This document shows, piece after piece, positions 32,690 to 40,538 of a stretch of DNA of 64,000 nt. Below the pieces are notes generated by a model. It worked only from the letters and a program-made list of their open reading frames with translations. It did not search any database and had not been told where the DNA came from. Location: NCBI RefSeq assembly GCF_901538265.1, contig NZ_LR593886.1:3208843-3272842 (forward strand), given 5' to 3'. Both the position numbers and the translations under genes were made by a program. Position 1 is the stretch's first letter; each line of letters begins with the position of its first letter. Source of the DNA: Gemmata massiliana (GTDB taxonomy: Bacteria; Planctomycetota; Planctomycetia; Gemmatales; Gemmataceae).

Positions 32690-34633
32690 ATGCCAATGGC
32701 TCAACCTCCCAGTGCGTTCCTCGTCGCGCGCCGCGACGACGGTTTCGGTGACGTGTTCCCTTTGCACGAGGGGACGCGGTACAAGCTCGGCCGCGCGCCG
32801 ACGAACCGCGTCGTTCTGCGCGACGACCTGTGTAGCCGCGAGCACGCCGAGGTCTTCGCGGCCGAGGGCGGGTGGTTCGTGCGCGACTTGGGGAGCCTCA
32901 ACGGGACACACCTGAACGGCGAAACGCTCCGCACGGACCGCGCGCTGCGGCCCCTGGACGAGGTGCGGGTCGGTCGCACGCGGCTCCTCTTTATCGAAGA
33001 GATGAGCCAGTTGCCCGACCTGCCCAAGTCCGCGATCAAGCCCGTGGAGAAGGTGGACGGCCTCGAGATCCGCAAGCGCCTGAGCCAAACGCGGTATCAG
33101 CAAACCGGCGCGACCAACGTGCCCGAGCCCGAGACGGTGCGGGTGGACGCGCGCGTGGCCCCGCCACAAGCGATCGGCGTGCTGTACCGGCTCGCGCTCG
33201 ACATGGCCGCCGCCGCGGACACGGGTGAACTGTGCGCGCTTGCGGTGGACTCGGTGTTCCGCGCGACCCCGGCCGAGGTCGTGGCCGTGCTCGCACTGAA
33301 GGAGCCGAAGGAACTGGAACTGTTGACCCACCGCGTGCGCGGGGGCGGGCCGGCCACGTACCACAAGGTGTCGCAGTTCGTCAGCAGCGAGGTGCTGTCC
33401 GGCAAGCAGGCTGTGCTCGCCGAGAACGTGGCCGCGAACCGGATGCTCGCGGACCGCGACAGCATCGCGGAACTGAAGGTCGCGAGCCTGATCTGTGCAC
33501 CGATCGTCTTCGACGACAAGGTGCTCGGGCTGTTGCACTTGTACCGCACGCTGGGGCACTCGCCGCTCAACACGGACGACCTCGAGTTCACGCTCGCGGT
33601 GGCGCGGCAACTCGGTACCGCGTGGCACAAACTCACGCGGCAAGTGAACCTCTCGGCCGAGAACCGCAGCCTGCGCACCCAGCTCCGGATCGAGAGCGAA
33701 ATCGTCGGCGGGAGCGAGCCGCTACGGAAGATCGAGGGGCAGATCGCTCGCGTGGGCGAAACCCGGGCCACTGTGTTGATCCGCGGGGAGAGCGGGTCCG
33801 GCAAGGAACTCGTCGCCCGCGCGATCCACCAGAACAGCCCGCGGCACGAGGGCGCGTTCATCTGCTTGAACTGCGCCGCACTCACCGAAACACTGCTCGA
33901 GAGCGAGCTGTTCGGCCACGAAAAGGGCGCGTTCACGGGCGCGACCGAGCGCATGGTCGGGAAGTTCGAGGCCGCCGACAACGGCACCATCTTCCTCGAC
34001 GAAATCGGCGAGATGGCGCTCACCACGCAGGCCAAGTTCCTGCGCGTGCTGGAGGGGCACCCGTTCGAGCGCGTCGGCGGGAACGTGGCCATCAAGGTCG
34101 ACGTGCGCGTGGTCGCCGCGACCAACCGGCCGCTCGAAGAGGCCGTGCGTGCGGGTACGTTCCGGCGCGACCTGTTCTACCGGCTTCAGGTGGTGCAGCT
34201 TGACGTACCGCCACTGCGCGAGCGCCTGGACGACGTACCGCTCCTGGCCGAGCACTTCCTCAAGAAGTTCGTCCGCGAAACCGGGCGGAAGATCAAGAGC
34301 TTCACCCCCGCGGCGCTGGACAAGCTCCGGACGTACCGCTGGCCCGGGAACGTCCGCGAACTGCGCAACGTGATCGAGCGCGCAGTGGCGCTCGGGATCG
34401 GTCCGCACCTCGACACCGCAGACATCTGGCTGTCCGAACTCGACGTTGGCGCGCCCGTCGTGGGCGTAGCCGCTTTTGCGTACCGGCCGGAGCCGCTCGA
34501 CGATGTCGAGAAGCGGCACATTCTGGAAACGCTCAAACACACCGACTGGAACAAATCAAAGGCCGCGACCATTCTCGGGATCGAGCGCTCTACCCTGGAC
34601 CGGAAGATCGAGAAGTTCGGGCTGGTGAAGTAA
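32690..34633 (+). CDS. FHA-GAF sigma54-dependent transcription activator
   Basis: A 647-residue regulator. Residues 25-100 are an FHA domain (KLGRAPTNRVVLRDDLCSRE, then GSLNGTHLNG), which reads phosphothreonine. Residues about 160-320 are a GAF domain. From 335 the AAA+ domain has Walker A GESGSGKE (366-373), the sigma54 contact loop GAFTGA (413-418), Walker B GTIFLDEIGE and a sensor-II arginine region. The C-terminal helix-turn-helix is WNKSKAATILGIERSTLDRK. There is no receiver domain, so input is probably a Ser/Thr kinase through the FHA domain, plus a small ligand or redox signal at GAF. Target promoters are not identified here. Confidence 0.93.
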   Translation: MPMAQPPSAFLVARRDDGFGDVFPLHEGTRYKLGRAPTNRVVLRDDLCSREHAEVFAAEGGWFVRDLGSLNGTHLNGETLRTDRALRPLDEVRVGRTRLLFIEEMSQLPDLPKSAIKPVEKVDGLEIRKRLSQTRYQQTGATNVPEPETVRVDARVAPPQAIGVLYRLALDMAAAADTGELCALAVDSVFRATPAEVVAVLALKEPKELELLTHRVRGGGPATYHKVSQFVSSEVLSGKQAVLAENVAANRMLADRDSIAELKVASLICAPIVFDDKVLGLLHLYRTLGHSPLNTDDLEFTLAVARQLGTAWHKLTRQVNLSAENRSLRTQLRIESEIVGGSEPLRKIEGQIARVGETRATVLIRGESGSGKELVARAIHQNSPRHEGAFICLNCAALTETLLESELFGHEKGAFTGATERMVGKFEAADNGTIFLDEIGEMALTTQAKFLRVLEGHPFERVGGNVAIKVDVRVVAATNRPLEEAVRAGTFRRDLFYRLQVVQLDVPPLRERLDDVPLLAEHFLKKFVRETGRKIKSFTPAALDKLRTYRWPGNVRELRNVIERAVALGIGPHLDTADIWLSELDVGAPVVGVAAFAYRPEPLDDVEKRHILETLKHTDWNKSKAATILGIERSTLDRKIEKFGLVK

Positions 34634-34666
34634 CTCGTGCTCGGGGCACGCTTTGCTCGAAGTGGC

Positions 34667-35182
34667 TCAGCCTGTAGGTTCCCCGATGACGATCGACTTG
34701 GTCCCGCGATCCTGTCCGGGCTTCCCGAACGCGATCGGGAGGTGGGCCAGCACCACCGCCCGTACCTCAACTACGACCACCTCTAAGTCGGTCCAAGGGG
34801 TACCCGCTTTTCCCCTTCCGCCGTAGGTCCGGTTCCACGGACGGAGGGCCGCGAGGTGCGCACGCAGGTCTTCGAGCCGCCGCCAGCTCTTGCCCTTCGT
34901 GGACCAGCGGTAGACGATATCGATCCCCGTCCCGCGACTCTGCTCGCGCCCCTCCGAGAACAGCCCGTCCGACTTCCGGCGCAGTTTGTAGTAGACCTCG
35001 GAGAGGCCCGCAGCGTCTCGTTGTTTGGCGGCGTCCAGTGGCCGGTCGTGTTCGTCGAGCCAGTCCGCAAGAGCGGCACGAGCAGTCGTGTCGTCGGGGT
35101 TCGCCTGAACGAACGCGACGAGTCCGGCTTCGTCCGGTGACATCGGGGCCGCGGCGCGTGCTTTTGCCTTTCTTTTGGCCAC
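34667..35182 (-). CDS. TIGR02996-domain small protein
   Basis: A 171-residue protein. GTG 35182 is chosen because GAGGAG lies six bases upstream. A Lys/Ala-rich start leads to MSPDEAGLVAFVQANPDDTT, then ALADWLDEHDRP, the TIGR02996 repeat-companion domain that is amplified in Gemmata-type genomes. The remaining 110 residues (VYRWSTKGKSWRRLEDLRAH) form a domain I do not recognise. Function unknown. It lies 35 bases downstream of the RluA gene on the same strand and may be co-transcribed. Confidence 0.8.
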   Translation of the reverse strand: MAKRKAKARAAAPMSPDEAGLVAFVQANPDDTTARAALADWLDEHDRPLDAAKQRDAAGLSEVYYKLRRKSDGLFSEGREQSRGTGIDIVYRWSTKGKSWRRLEDLRAHLAALRPWNRTYGGRGKAGTPWTDLEVVVVEVRAVVLAHLPIAFGKPGQDRGTKSIVIGEPTG

Positions 35183-35217
35183 TCTCGCTCCTCTGCCAAG
35201 CAGCGCGACCGGCACAA

Positions 35218-36189
35218 CTACGCTTTGCCCCTCAACTTCTCAACGAACTTCTGCAAGTCGCCGGGGAGCGGCATCGACCAGTGCAGGTGCTCGTTGGTGG
35301 CGGGGTGCTCGAAACCCAGTTCCGTGGCGTGGAGCGCGAGGCGCGGGGCTTCGCTCTTGTCGTCGAACACCTCGCCGTTGGGCCTCTTCACGTACACCTT
35401 GTCGCCGCACACCGGGTGCCCGGCTTCCGAGAGGTGGATGCGGATCTGGTGCGTGCGGCCCGTTTCGAGCCGGCACGAGAGCAGCGTGTAACCCGGGAGC
35501 CGCTCTTCCAGCGCGATGTGCGTGACGGCTTCTTTACCCACGCCGGTGAGCTTCGTGCTTCCGCGTCGGCCGTCGCCGCGGTCCTCCACCAGGCGCGAGC
35601 GGATCGTTTGTGCGCTTAGAATGCCGGGCACTACGGTGAGGTAGCGCCGGACGACGGTGTGCTTGCGGAACTGGAGCCCGAGTTCGCGCTCCGCGAGCAC
35701 GGAGCGCGCGAACACCACCAGTCCGCTCGTTTCCTTGTCGAGCCGGTGGACGATCCGCAGCCCGTTCAGGTCGCGCGGCGCACGGTTGAGTTGGTGGGCG
35801 ATGGCCCACTGCGCGAGGTCCTGGAGCGTGGGGTCGAGTTCGCGGCGCTGTTCGGACCACTCCAGTTCCGCGGGGTGCCGGACGGTGTTCACGCCCGCGG
35901 GCTTCTCGACCACGACCACGTGTTCGTCGAGGTGCCGGACGACGAGCCGCTCCGGGTGCGCGGCGCGCGGGAGCGGTTTGGGGTGCTCCAGGAGTACCAC
36001 GACCTCGTCTTCCTTCACGCGGCGCGCCTCGTCCGAGCAGATCGCGTCGCCGACCTTCACGCGGCGCGCGGCGATGAGCTTGCGCACGTCGGTCCACGAC
36101 GGCCCGCCGAGCCGCGACCGCAGCACCTTCGCGAGCGTGAACCCGGCTTCCTGCGGGGCAACGGTGAATGGGGGGAGTGCGAACGACAT
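35218..36189 (-). CDS. RluA-family pseudouridine synthase
   Basis: A 323-residue enzyme that isomerises uridine to pseudouridine in rRNA or tRNA. An N-terminal S4-like RNA-binding segment (VRKLIAARRVKVGDAI) precedes the catalytic motif IVHRLDKETSGLVVFAR, with the catalytic Asp in HRLD, and the LETGRTHQIRIHL and HPVCGDKVY motifs. Which RluA-type site it modifies cannot be decided. It is preceded on the same strand by a zinc ribbon protein whose stop is two bases upstream. Confidence 0.93.
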   Translation of the reverse strand: MSFALPPFTVAPQEAGFTLAKVLRSRLGGPSWTDVRKLIAARRVKVGDAICSDEARRVKEDEVVVLLEHPKPLPRAAHPERLVVRHLDEHVVVVEKPAGVNTVRHPAELEWSEQRRELDPTLQDLAQWAIAHQLNRAPRDLNGLRIVHRLDKETSGLVVFARSVLAERELGLQFRKHTVVRRYLTVVPGILSAQTIRSRLVEDRGDGRRGSTKLTGVGKEAVTHIALEERLPGYTLLSCRLETGRTHQIRIHLSEAGHPVCGDKVYVKRPNGEVFDDKSEAPRLALHATELGFEHPATNEHLHWSMPLPGDLQKFVEKLRGKA

Positions 36190-36191
36190 CG

Positions 36192-36668
36192 CTATTCCTC
36201 GGGCTCCTCATCGTCTTCGGGGGTGCCGACATCCATATCGGACCAGTCCTCGTCCGGATCAGGGATGTCCATGAACCCGCCGCAGTGCGGGCAGTTTTCG
36301 GTCGTTCCCATCTTCTGCGCGGGCCAATCGGACGACTTGCCGCAATCCTCGCACACCGCGGTGACCGTTCCGGTGCGACTCGCGCGTTTGTCCTGGATGG
36401 CCTTGAACGCGGCCACCGACTGCGCCGCGCCGAGTAACTCCAGTGCATCCTTGATCTTGGAGGGATCGGTCACCACGACCGGGAACTCTTCGATCGGCGC
36501 CTCGTCGCTCATTCCGGTGAGCGCAGAAACCGGCGCCGGGGGTGGCAACTCGATCTCGGCCGCGATGTCCTTCGACGCGAGTACCCGGATTACTGCTTCC
36601 GCCACCTGCGAGTTCGGGGCAACGAACACCTTCCGTGATTCGGGTTCATCGGGAGCGGGATCAGCCAT
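36192..36668 (-). CDS. DUF2007-like protein with C-terminal zinc ribbon
   Basis: A 158-residue protein. GGAG lies seven bases before the ATG. N-terminal VFVAPNSQVAEAVIRVLASK resembles the DUF2007 (putative signal-transducing) fold. A C-terminal zinc ribbon has two CxxC pairs (VCEDCGKSSDW and ENCPHCGGFMD), then a very acidic tail (DEDWSDMDVGTPEDDEEPEE). It is probably cytoplasmic; function unknown. It is the first gene of a small unit with the RluA gene, and three AAATGTTAGC-type sites lie 250-340 bases upstream. Confidence 0.78.
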   Translation of the reverse strand: MADPAPDEPESRKVFVAPNSQVAEAVIRVLASKDIAAEIELPPPAPVSALTGMSDEAPIEEFPVVVTDPSKIKDALELLGAAQSVAAFKAIQDKRASRTGTVTAVCEDCGKSSDWPAQKMGTTENCPHCGGFMDIPDPDEDWSDMDVGTPEDDEEPEE

Positions 36669-37148
36669 CGTGCGTCTCCAGCGATTGCGGCGGTTGCAGC
36701 TCGTGTCCTGGTTCACTCGTGAACGGGGAACCGGGTTTGGTGAAGCACCGACGCCTCCACCGCAACTCCCGCGTTCTCCGACCACGCGACCGGACCAAGA
36801 GTTACTATACCTCCCCGGTGAGAAGCGACTTCCAATTTGGTCAACGACGTTCGTGAACCGAATGCGGCGCGGCCCCACTTTCCAACTCCAGATTCCGCGC
36901 CGACGCCTCTTTGTGTGGCTAACAATTGCTAACATCTCGGGAAACGGGCCGCCAGAATCGCACTTTCCCTCGCGAAAAATGACATATCTCGTTCGCGACG
37001 GCTAACATTTCCACCGCGTCATCCCAGTCGTTGAGGGATCGCACATGAACGCCGCATCCAACCGGACATTTCGCTATGATTGGTATTTTACACCACATCG
37101 ATTTGTGGAACAAAGTTTATTTGTGGAAATAAGATCAGTAATTGAGCG
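36669..37148. other. Intergenic region with repeats and an AT-rich stretch
   Basis: No credible gene. It holds three copies of gctaacattt-type sequence (36918-36927, 36928-36937, 37001-37010). It also holds an AT-rich stretch at about 37070-37140 with a direct repeat atttgtggaa at 37101-37110 and 37119-37128. The stretch borders the transposase remnant and may be its relic flank. Confidence 0.5.
36918..37010 (-). repeat. Three AAATGTTAGC-like sites upstream of the zinc ribbon gene
   Basis: Read on the minus strand the sites are AATTGTTAGC (36918-36927), AGATGTTAGC (36928-36937, directly abutting) and AAATGTTAGC (37001-37010). The same 10-base word occurs as a perfect triple tandem before the GTPase gene at 60592-60621. 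In both places the word reads in the direction of the downstream gene. Confidence 0.7.
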
Positions 37149-37289
37149 GAGCGGTTCTGGAACAAGATCAAGCAATACCGGCGCGTGGCCACTCGGTGCG
37201 ACAAGTTGGACACCTGCTACTTGGCGTTCATCCACTTGGCCGCCGTACTCGTGGTGTTAAAGCAACTCGGGACTGCCCAAACGCCCTAG
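37149..37289 (+). pseudogene. Transposase C-terminal remnant (IS5-type)
   Basis: Forty-six codons remain open from GAG 37149 to TAG 37287-37289 and read ERFWNKIKQYRRVATRCDKL, then DTCYLAFIHLAAVLVVLK. This is the conserved C-terminal end of IS5-family DDE transposases (the E of the DDE triad with the following K/R residues and helix). No start codon or upstream domain remains, and no clear terminal inverted repeats were found. It is the only insertion-sequence trace seen in the window. Confidence 0.8.
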
Positions 37290-37363
37290 TTCGGGTCGAA
37301 CCCTTGCGGGGCGCTAGCGTTGCGGGGTATTCTCTTTCCATCGTTTCCCCCTACGAGTCCGTC

Positions 37364-37972
37364 ATGACCCGTTACCTGACCTTCGTCGCTCTTCTTACTG
37401 CCGCCGCGCCGCTCGCCGCTGAGGACAAGGACGCGCTCTATTTCCCGACCAAGCAAGGAACGAAGCTCGTTTATGAAGTCAGACGCACGGCCCCATCGGG
37501 AGGCGAATCGACAGGGGCTCTCACAGACACGATTGTCACGGTCGAAACGAAGGGCGATGCTTTCCGCGTGCTGATCGTCCACTCAAGCGGTCCCGGGAAA
37601 TCCGGGAATTCGCTGTGGGAGGTTTCCAGCAAGGGGCTCTTCGCCGTACCCGCGAAAGAGGGCGACCCAAAGGCGGCGGAGCTGAAGCTGCCCGCCAAGG
37701 ATGGGGACACGTGGACCACGGAATCAAAGGGTGCGGAGGGCAAGACGCGGACAACCACTTACAAAGTCGGGAAGGAAGTGGTTGTCGAGGTTCCGGCGGG
37801 CAAGTTCAAGACGATTCCCGTCGAGACTGTTGTCCGTGATGGTGATGACGTGGTTAGGACGACCATGAACTGGTACGCGCCCGGTGTCGGACTCGTGAAG
37901 CGGAGTAACAAAGTGAACAAACTCAACACCGAAAGTGTAATGGTGCTGAAGGAGATCAAGCCGGGTAAGTAA
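37364..37972 (+). CDS. Exported protein of unknown function
   Basis: A 202-residue protein with a signal peptide (MTRYLTFVALLTAAAPLAAE). The mature part is beta-strand rich (YFPTKQGTKLVYEVRRTAPS, TYKVGKEVVVEVPAGKFKTI). It resembles the lipoprotein-like fold in which a single beta-barrel holds a ligand, seen in many planctomycete exported proteins with GTKLVYE openings. No catalytic residues are suggested. The start at 37364 places the signal peptide at the N-terminus; a longer frame upstream runs over the transposase remnant and is not used. Confidence 0.72.
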   Translation: MTRYLTFVALLTAAAPLAAEDKDALYFPTKQGTKLVYEVRRTAPSGGESTGALTDTIVTVETKGDAFRVLIVHSSGPGKSGNSLWEVSSKGLFAVPAKEGDPKAAELKLPAKDGDTWTTESKGAEGKTRTTTYKVGKEVVVEVPAGKFKTIPVETVVRDGDDVVRTTMNWYAPGVGLVKRSNKVNKLNTESVMVLKEIKPGK

Positions 37973-37979
37973 GAAGTAG

Positions 37980-38334
37980 CGCGGACCGGACCCGATATAG
38001 CGTGCATGTATATCTGCATCCTGAACAGATCGTACTCAAGCCCTTTGCTGGTTGCGATCTCTAGTCCTGTTGCGCGGGTATCGGACCATATCTCTTCCGC
38101 TGCCATAGAAGCAGTGGAAGAGGCTTGCTCTAAATCTTCCGCGGTTATTATCCCCTCGGCGTATTGTTCAGAGGCGAGTAAGGCCGCAGGCCCTCGCGCA
38201 TCTGTGAGAAGTGACTGAACGCGCTCACAGCAAGCACACGCAAATATTCATAATTTGCGGCTATTGGCCTCACCTCCAAGAAATTTTAGTAGGGGCAGTG
38301 GGTTCTCACACGTAAGTCATTCCGCTTCGGTCAT
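37980..38334 (-). pseudogene. Decayed fourth copy of the CxCC paralog family
   Basis: Translation from ATG 38334 reads MTEAE, TGA, LTCENPLPLLKFLGGEANSR, KL, TGA, IFACACCERVQSLLTDAR, and continues open with Ala/Glu-rich helices. MTEAEW and RKLRLFACACC are the hallmarks of the three intact genes upstream, so the two TGA codons (38317-38319 and 38248-38250) replace Trp and Arg, each a single transition. The conserved C-terminus (ADALQDAGCDN and HVRGCWVVDLVL) is missing. It lies 19 bases after the stop of the third intact copy, and the remaining reading frame is otherwise unbroken, so the decay is recent. Confidence 0.82.
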
Positions 38335-38353
38335 CGGCTGCTCCCGTTCGCCG

Positions 38354-39076
38354 CTATTTCTTGCCGAGCACCAAATCGACGACCCAGCACCCACGCACGT
38401 GCGGCCCTGGACCGCGACAGTGGCTCAGCACATCTTCGTTGTTGCACCCGGCATCCTGAAGGGCGTCGGCCAGAATCGGCATCGCGCTGAAGTCACGCGA
38501 CTCATACATCTGGGATGCAAGCGCAACGGTGGTTGACGTATGCCACAAAGGGGAGGGCGTGACGGGGCGGAACGGGTTCCCGAAGATGCACCGGAGCCAG
38601 GTCGCTTGGATACCGTTTTCACGAAGCTCAACCGAGGCGCGTGCGTTGTAGTCAGGGATCGTATCCTCTGAGTATGTCTGAATTTCTGTGAGAGAGGTCG
38701 CGGTGACGGTGTGGTAGGATGCGATGGAAGCATGCCTTTGTGCATTTTGCGGTGCTTCGTAGTCAAGTAGAGTCACTTGTGCAGCCTGCGCAGCTTCAAG
38801 GCCCGCATCAAAGCGAGATGGAGCCGCCACTTCTGAATACACCGCAGCGGCGGCGTTATATCTTTCGAGTGCCTGTAAATCAGTTACAAAACCATCCGCA
38901 AGAGCCTCTGCAGTTTCCACTCCCTGGCGATTGCGGCTATCTGACAGCAAGTGCCAAACACTACGGCAGCAGGCACAAGCAAAGAGCCTGAATTTTCTCC
39001 CGCTCCGCTTGGCTTTGAGCAGAGCATACAGCATGTCTTTCGGTTTTTGGCATGTAGGCCACTCGGCCTTCTTCAT
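38354..39076 (-). CDS. Gemmata-type CxCC paralog, copy 3
   Basis: A 240-residue protein. The ATG at 39076 has AGGAG seven bases upstream. Near residue 30 is RKFRLFACACCRSVWHLL (C-x-C-C, perhaps a metal site). The middle is helical, and the C-terminus is the conserved block MPILADALQDAGCNNEDVLS, then HCRGPGPHVRGCWVVDLVLG. Cys and His are conserved in that block, which suggests a second metal-binding or structural site. No known function. It is the third of three intact tandem copies and is followed by a decayed fourth. Confidence 0.8.
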   Translation of the reverse strand: MKKAEWPTCQKPKDMLYALLKAKRSGRKFRLFACACCRSVWHLLSDSRNRQGVETAEALADGFVTDLQALERYNAAAAVYSEVAAPSRFDAGLEAAQAAQVTLLDYEAPQNAQRHASIASYHTVTATSLTEIQTYSEDTIPDYNARASVELRENGIQATWLRCIFGNPFRPVTPSPLWHTSTTVALASQMYESRDFSAMPILADALQDAGCNNEDVLSHCRGPGPHVRGCWVVDLVLGKK

Positions 39077-39156
39077 CAATTATCTCCTGTTCACCCAAGT
39101 GGAATTGGTCGGCCATGATTTTTAATCTGACATCGAGTGACGCGACGAGAGTGGCG

Positions 39157-39798
39157 TCATTTCTTTTCCAGAACCAAATCGACGACCCAGCACCCGTGCA
39201 CGTGGACGCCCGGCGTGCGGCAGTGGTTCAGGATGTCGTCGTTGTCGCACCCAGCGTCCTGAAGGGCGTCGGCCAGAATTGGCATCCGGTCGAACGCGCG
39301 CTGCGCATAAATATCACGGGCCAGGGCGGTCACGGTCGAGGTTCCCCATGCCGGGTCGAAGGGGATGGGGCGAAATGGAAGCGGCCCAAAGAGATCGCGG
39401 AGGAACCCCGGTTGGGCGCCTCGGGTTTCCAGGGTACCGGTTGCCTGGTGCGCGGTGATCCCGACCCGGCGGGCTGCGTCCAGTGCCGTCGTGTGATTGG
39501 CTTTCCACTCTAACAGGTCGGCAACGGCTTGATAGAGGTACATCTTCATGGGCGTCGCCTCGACGACAACTTTGACAGCGGCCGTAACCGCTTCGAGTTC
39601 GTCCGCGGGGCCGTCGCCGTCCGCGCATCGCTCGGCGCACTCGACTCCCCGTCGGATGGTTTCGTCGTCGATGTAGTCCCAGACCGACCGGCAGCACGCG
39701 CAGCCGAACAAACGGAGCTTCCTCGGCCCGAACCGGCGCCGCACAAACGCCACCAGCTTCTCGACGTCGTTCGATTTGTTCCAGTCCGCCTCGGTCAT
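39157..39798 (-). CDS. Gemmata-type CxCC paralog, copy 2
   Basis: A 213-residue protein beginning MTEADWNKSNDVEKLVAFVR. RKLRLFGCACCRSVWDYIDD is near residues 26-45 and the C-terminal block MPILADALQDAGCDNDDILN, then HCRTPGVHVHGCWVVDLVLE, closes it. It differs enough from the neighbours in the middle to indicate an old duplication. AAGGAG lies about eight bases before the ATG inside the end of copy 1, whose stop is three bases upstream, so copies 1 and 2 are coupled. Function unknown. Confidence 0.8.
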   Translation of the reverse strand: MTEADWNKSNDVEKLVAFVRRRFGPRKLRLFGCACCRSVWDYIDDETIRRGVECAERCADGDGPADELEAVTAAVKVVVEATPMKMYLYQAVADLLEWKANHTTALDAARRVGITAHQATGTLETRGAQPGFLRDLFGPLPFRPIPFDPAWGTSTVTALARDIYAQRAFDRMPILADALQDAGCDNDDILNHCRTPGVHVHGCWVVDLVLEKK

Positions 39799-39801
39799 AA
39801 A

Positions 39802-40494
39802 TCACTCCTTGCTGAGCAACAGATCAACAACCCAGCACCCCCGAACGTGCGGCCCCGGTCCGCGGCAGTGGTCCAAAATTCGGTCGTCGTTGCACCCGGC
39901 GTCCTGGAGTGCATCGGCCAGGATCGGCATCGCACTAAAGTCACGCGACTCATACATCTGGGATGCAAGTGTGACAGCGGTATCGGTGTGCCAGTTGGGG
40001 GAGAACACGACGGGGCTGAACGGGTTCCCGAAGATGTCGCGCAGAATCGCGATTTGTTGCCCGTCGATGGGTATTGAAGCACCGGAAGGTATTGATGTAC
40101 CGGACCGATTTGCTCTGTGCCGGATCCCTGAAGCGATCGTCTGAGCGGCCGCAACCGCGGCCACAAAGACGTTCGAGTTAGCGACCATCCGGGCGGCGTG
40201 GAACTCGAAAAAGCGGAACCCGAGTTCGGGGCCTCCCGTGGAGGGTAGGGCTGCTTCGAGACGCGCGAGCGATTGCCGGGAACTGCTTGCGTCCGCAAAC
40301 CGTTCTGCTTCAGATATCAACTCCGCGCACTTGGGGTCAGGTGCGAACAAGGGCCAAACGAGCCGGCAACAGGCGCAACCGAATAACCGCATTCGCCGCC
40401 GTCCGGATTTGGTCCGGTTCACGCGGTGATCTGTGCGAAGGAACTGCGCCAGCAAGTACAGATCACTCGTCGCGAGCCACTGCGCTTCGGTCAT
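39802..40494 (-). CDS. Gemmata-type CxCC paralog, copy 1
   Basis: A 230-residue protein beginning MTEAQWLATSDLYLLAQFLR. A somewhat longer basic stretch (RTKSGRRRMRLFGCACCRLV) precedes the CxCC motif. It ends in MPILADALQDAGCNDDRILD, then HCRGPGPHVRGCWVVDLLLS. It is the first gene of the tandem array. The kinase-PAS gene lies 44 bases upstream on the same strand, so the array may be downstream of, or co-transcribed with, a signalling gene. Confidence 0.8.
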   Translation of the reverse strand: MTEAQWLATSDLYLLAQFLRTDHRVNRTKSGRRRMRLFGCACCRLVWPLFAPDPKCAELISEAERFADASSSRQSLARLEAALPSTGGPELGFRFFEFHAARMVANSNVFVAAVAAAQTIASGIRHRANRSGTSIPSGASIPIDGQQIAILRDIFGNPFSPVVFSPNWHTDTAVTLASQMYESRDFSAMPILADALQDAGCNDDRILDHCRGPGPHVRGCWVVDLLLSKE

Positions 40495-40538
40495 CGGGCG
40501 GTTCTCGCTGAGATGGTGGGATCATACAGTTCGTAGCG

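Noticed and set aside
36919-37113. Leftward 64-residue Cys-containing frame upstream of the zinc ribbon gene
   Set aside because: It covers the repeat sites and the AT-rich patch, has no ribosome site and no recognisable family.
37980-38334. TGA read as an amino acid (Trp or selenocysteine) in the fourth paralog
   Set aside because: TGA ends many genes here (for example deoA and moxR), the two sites replace Trp and Arg, and the C-terminus is missing, so decay is simpler.
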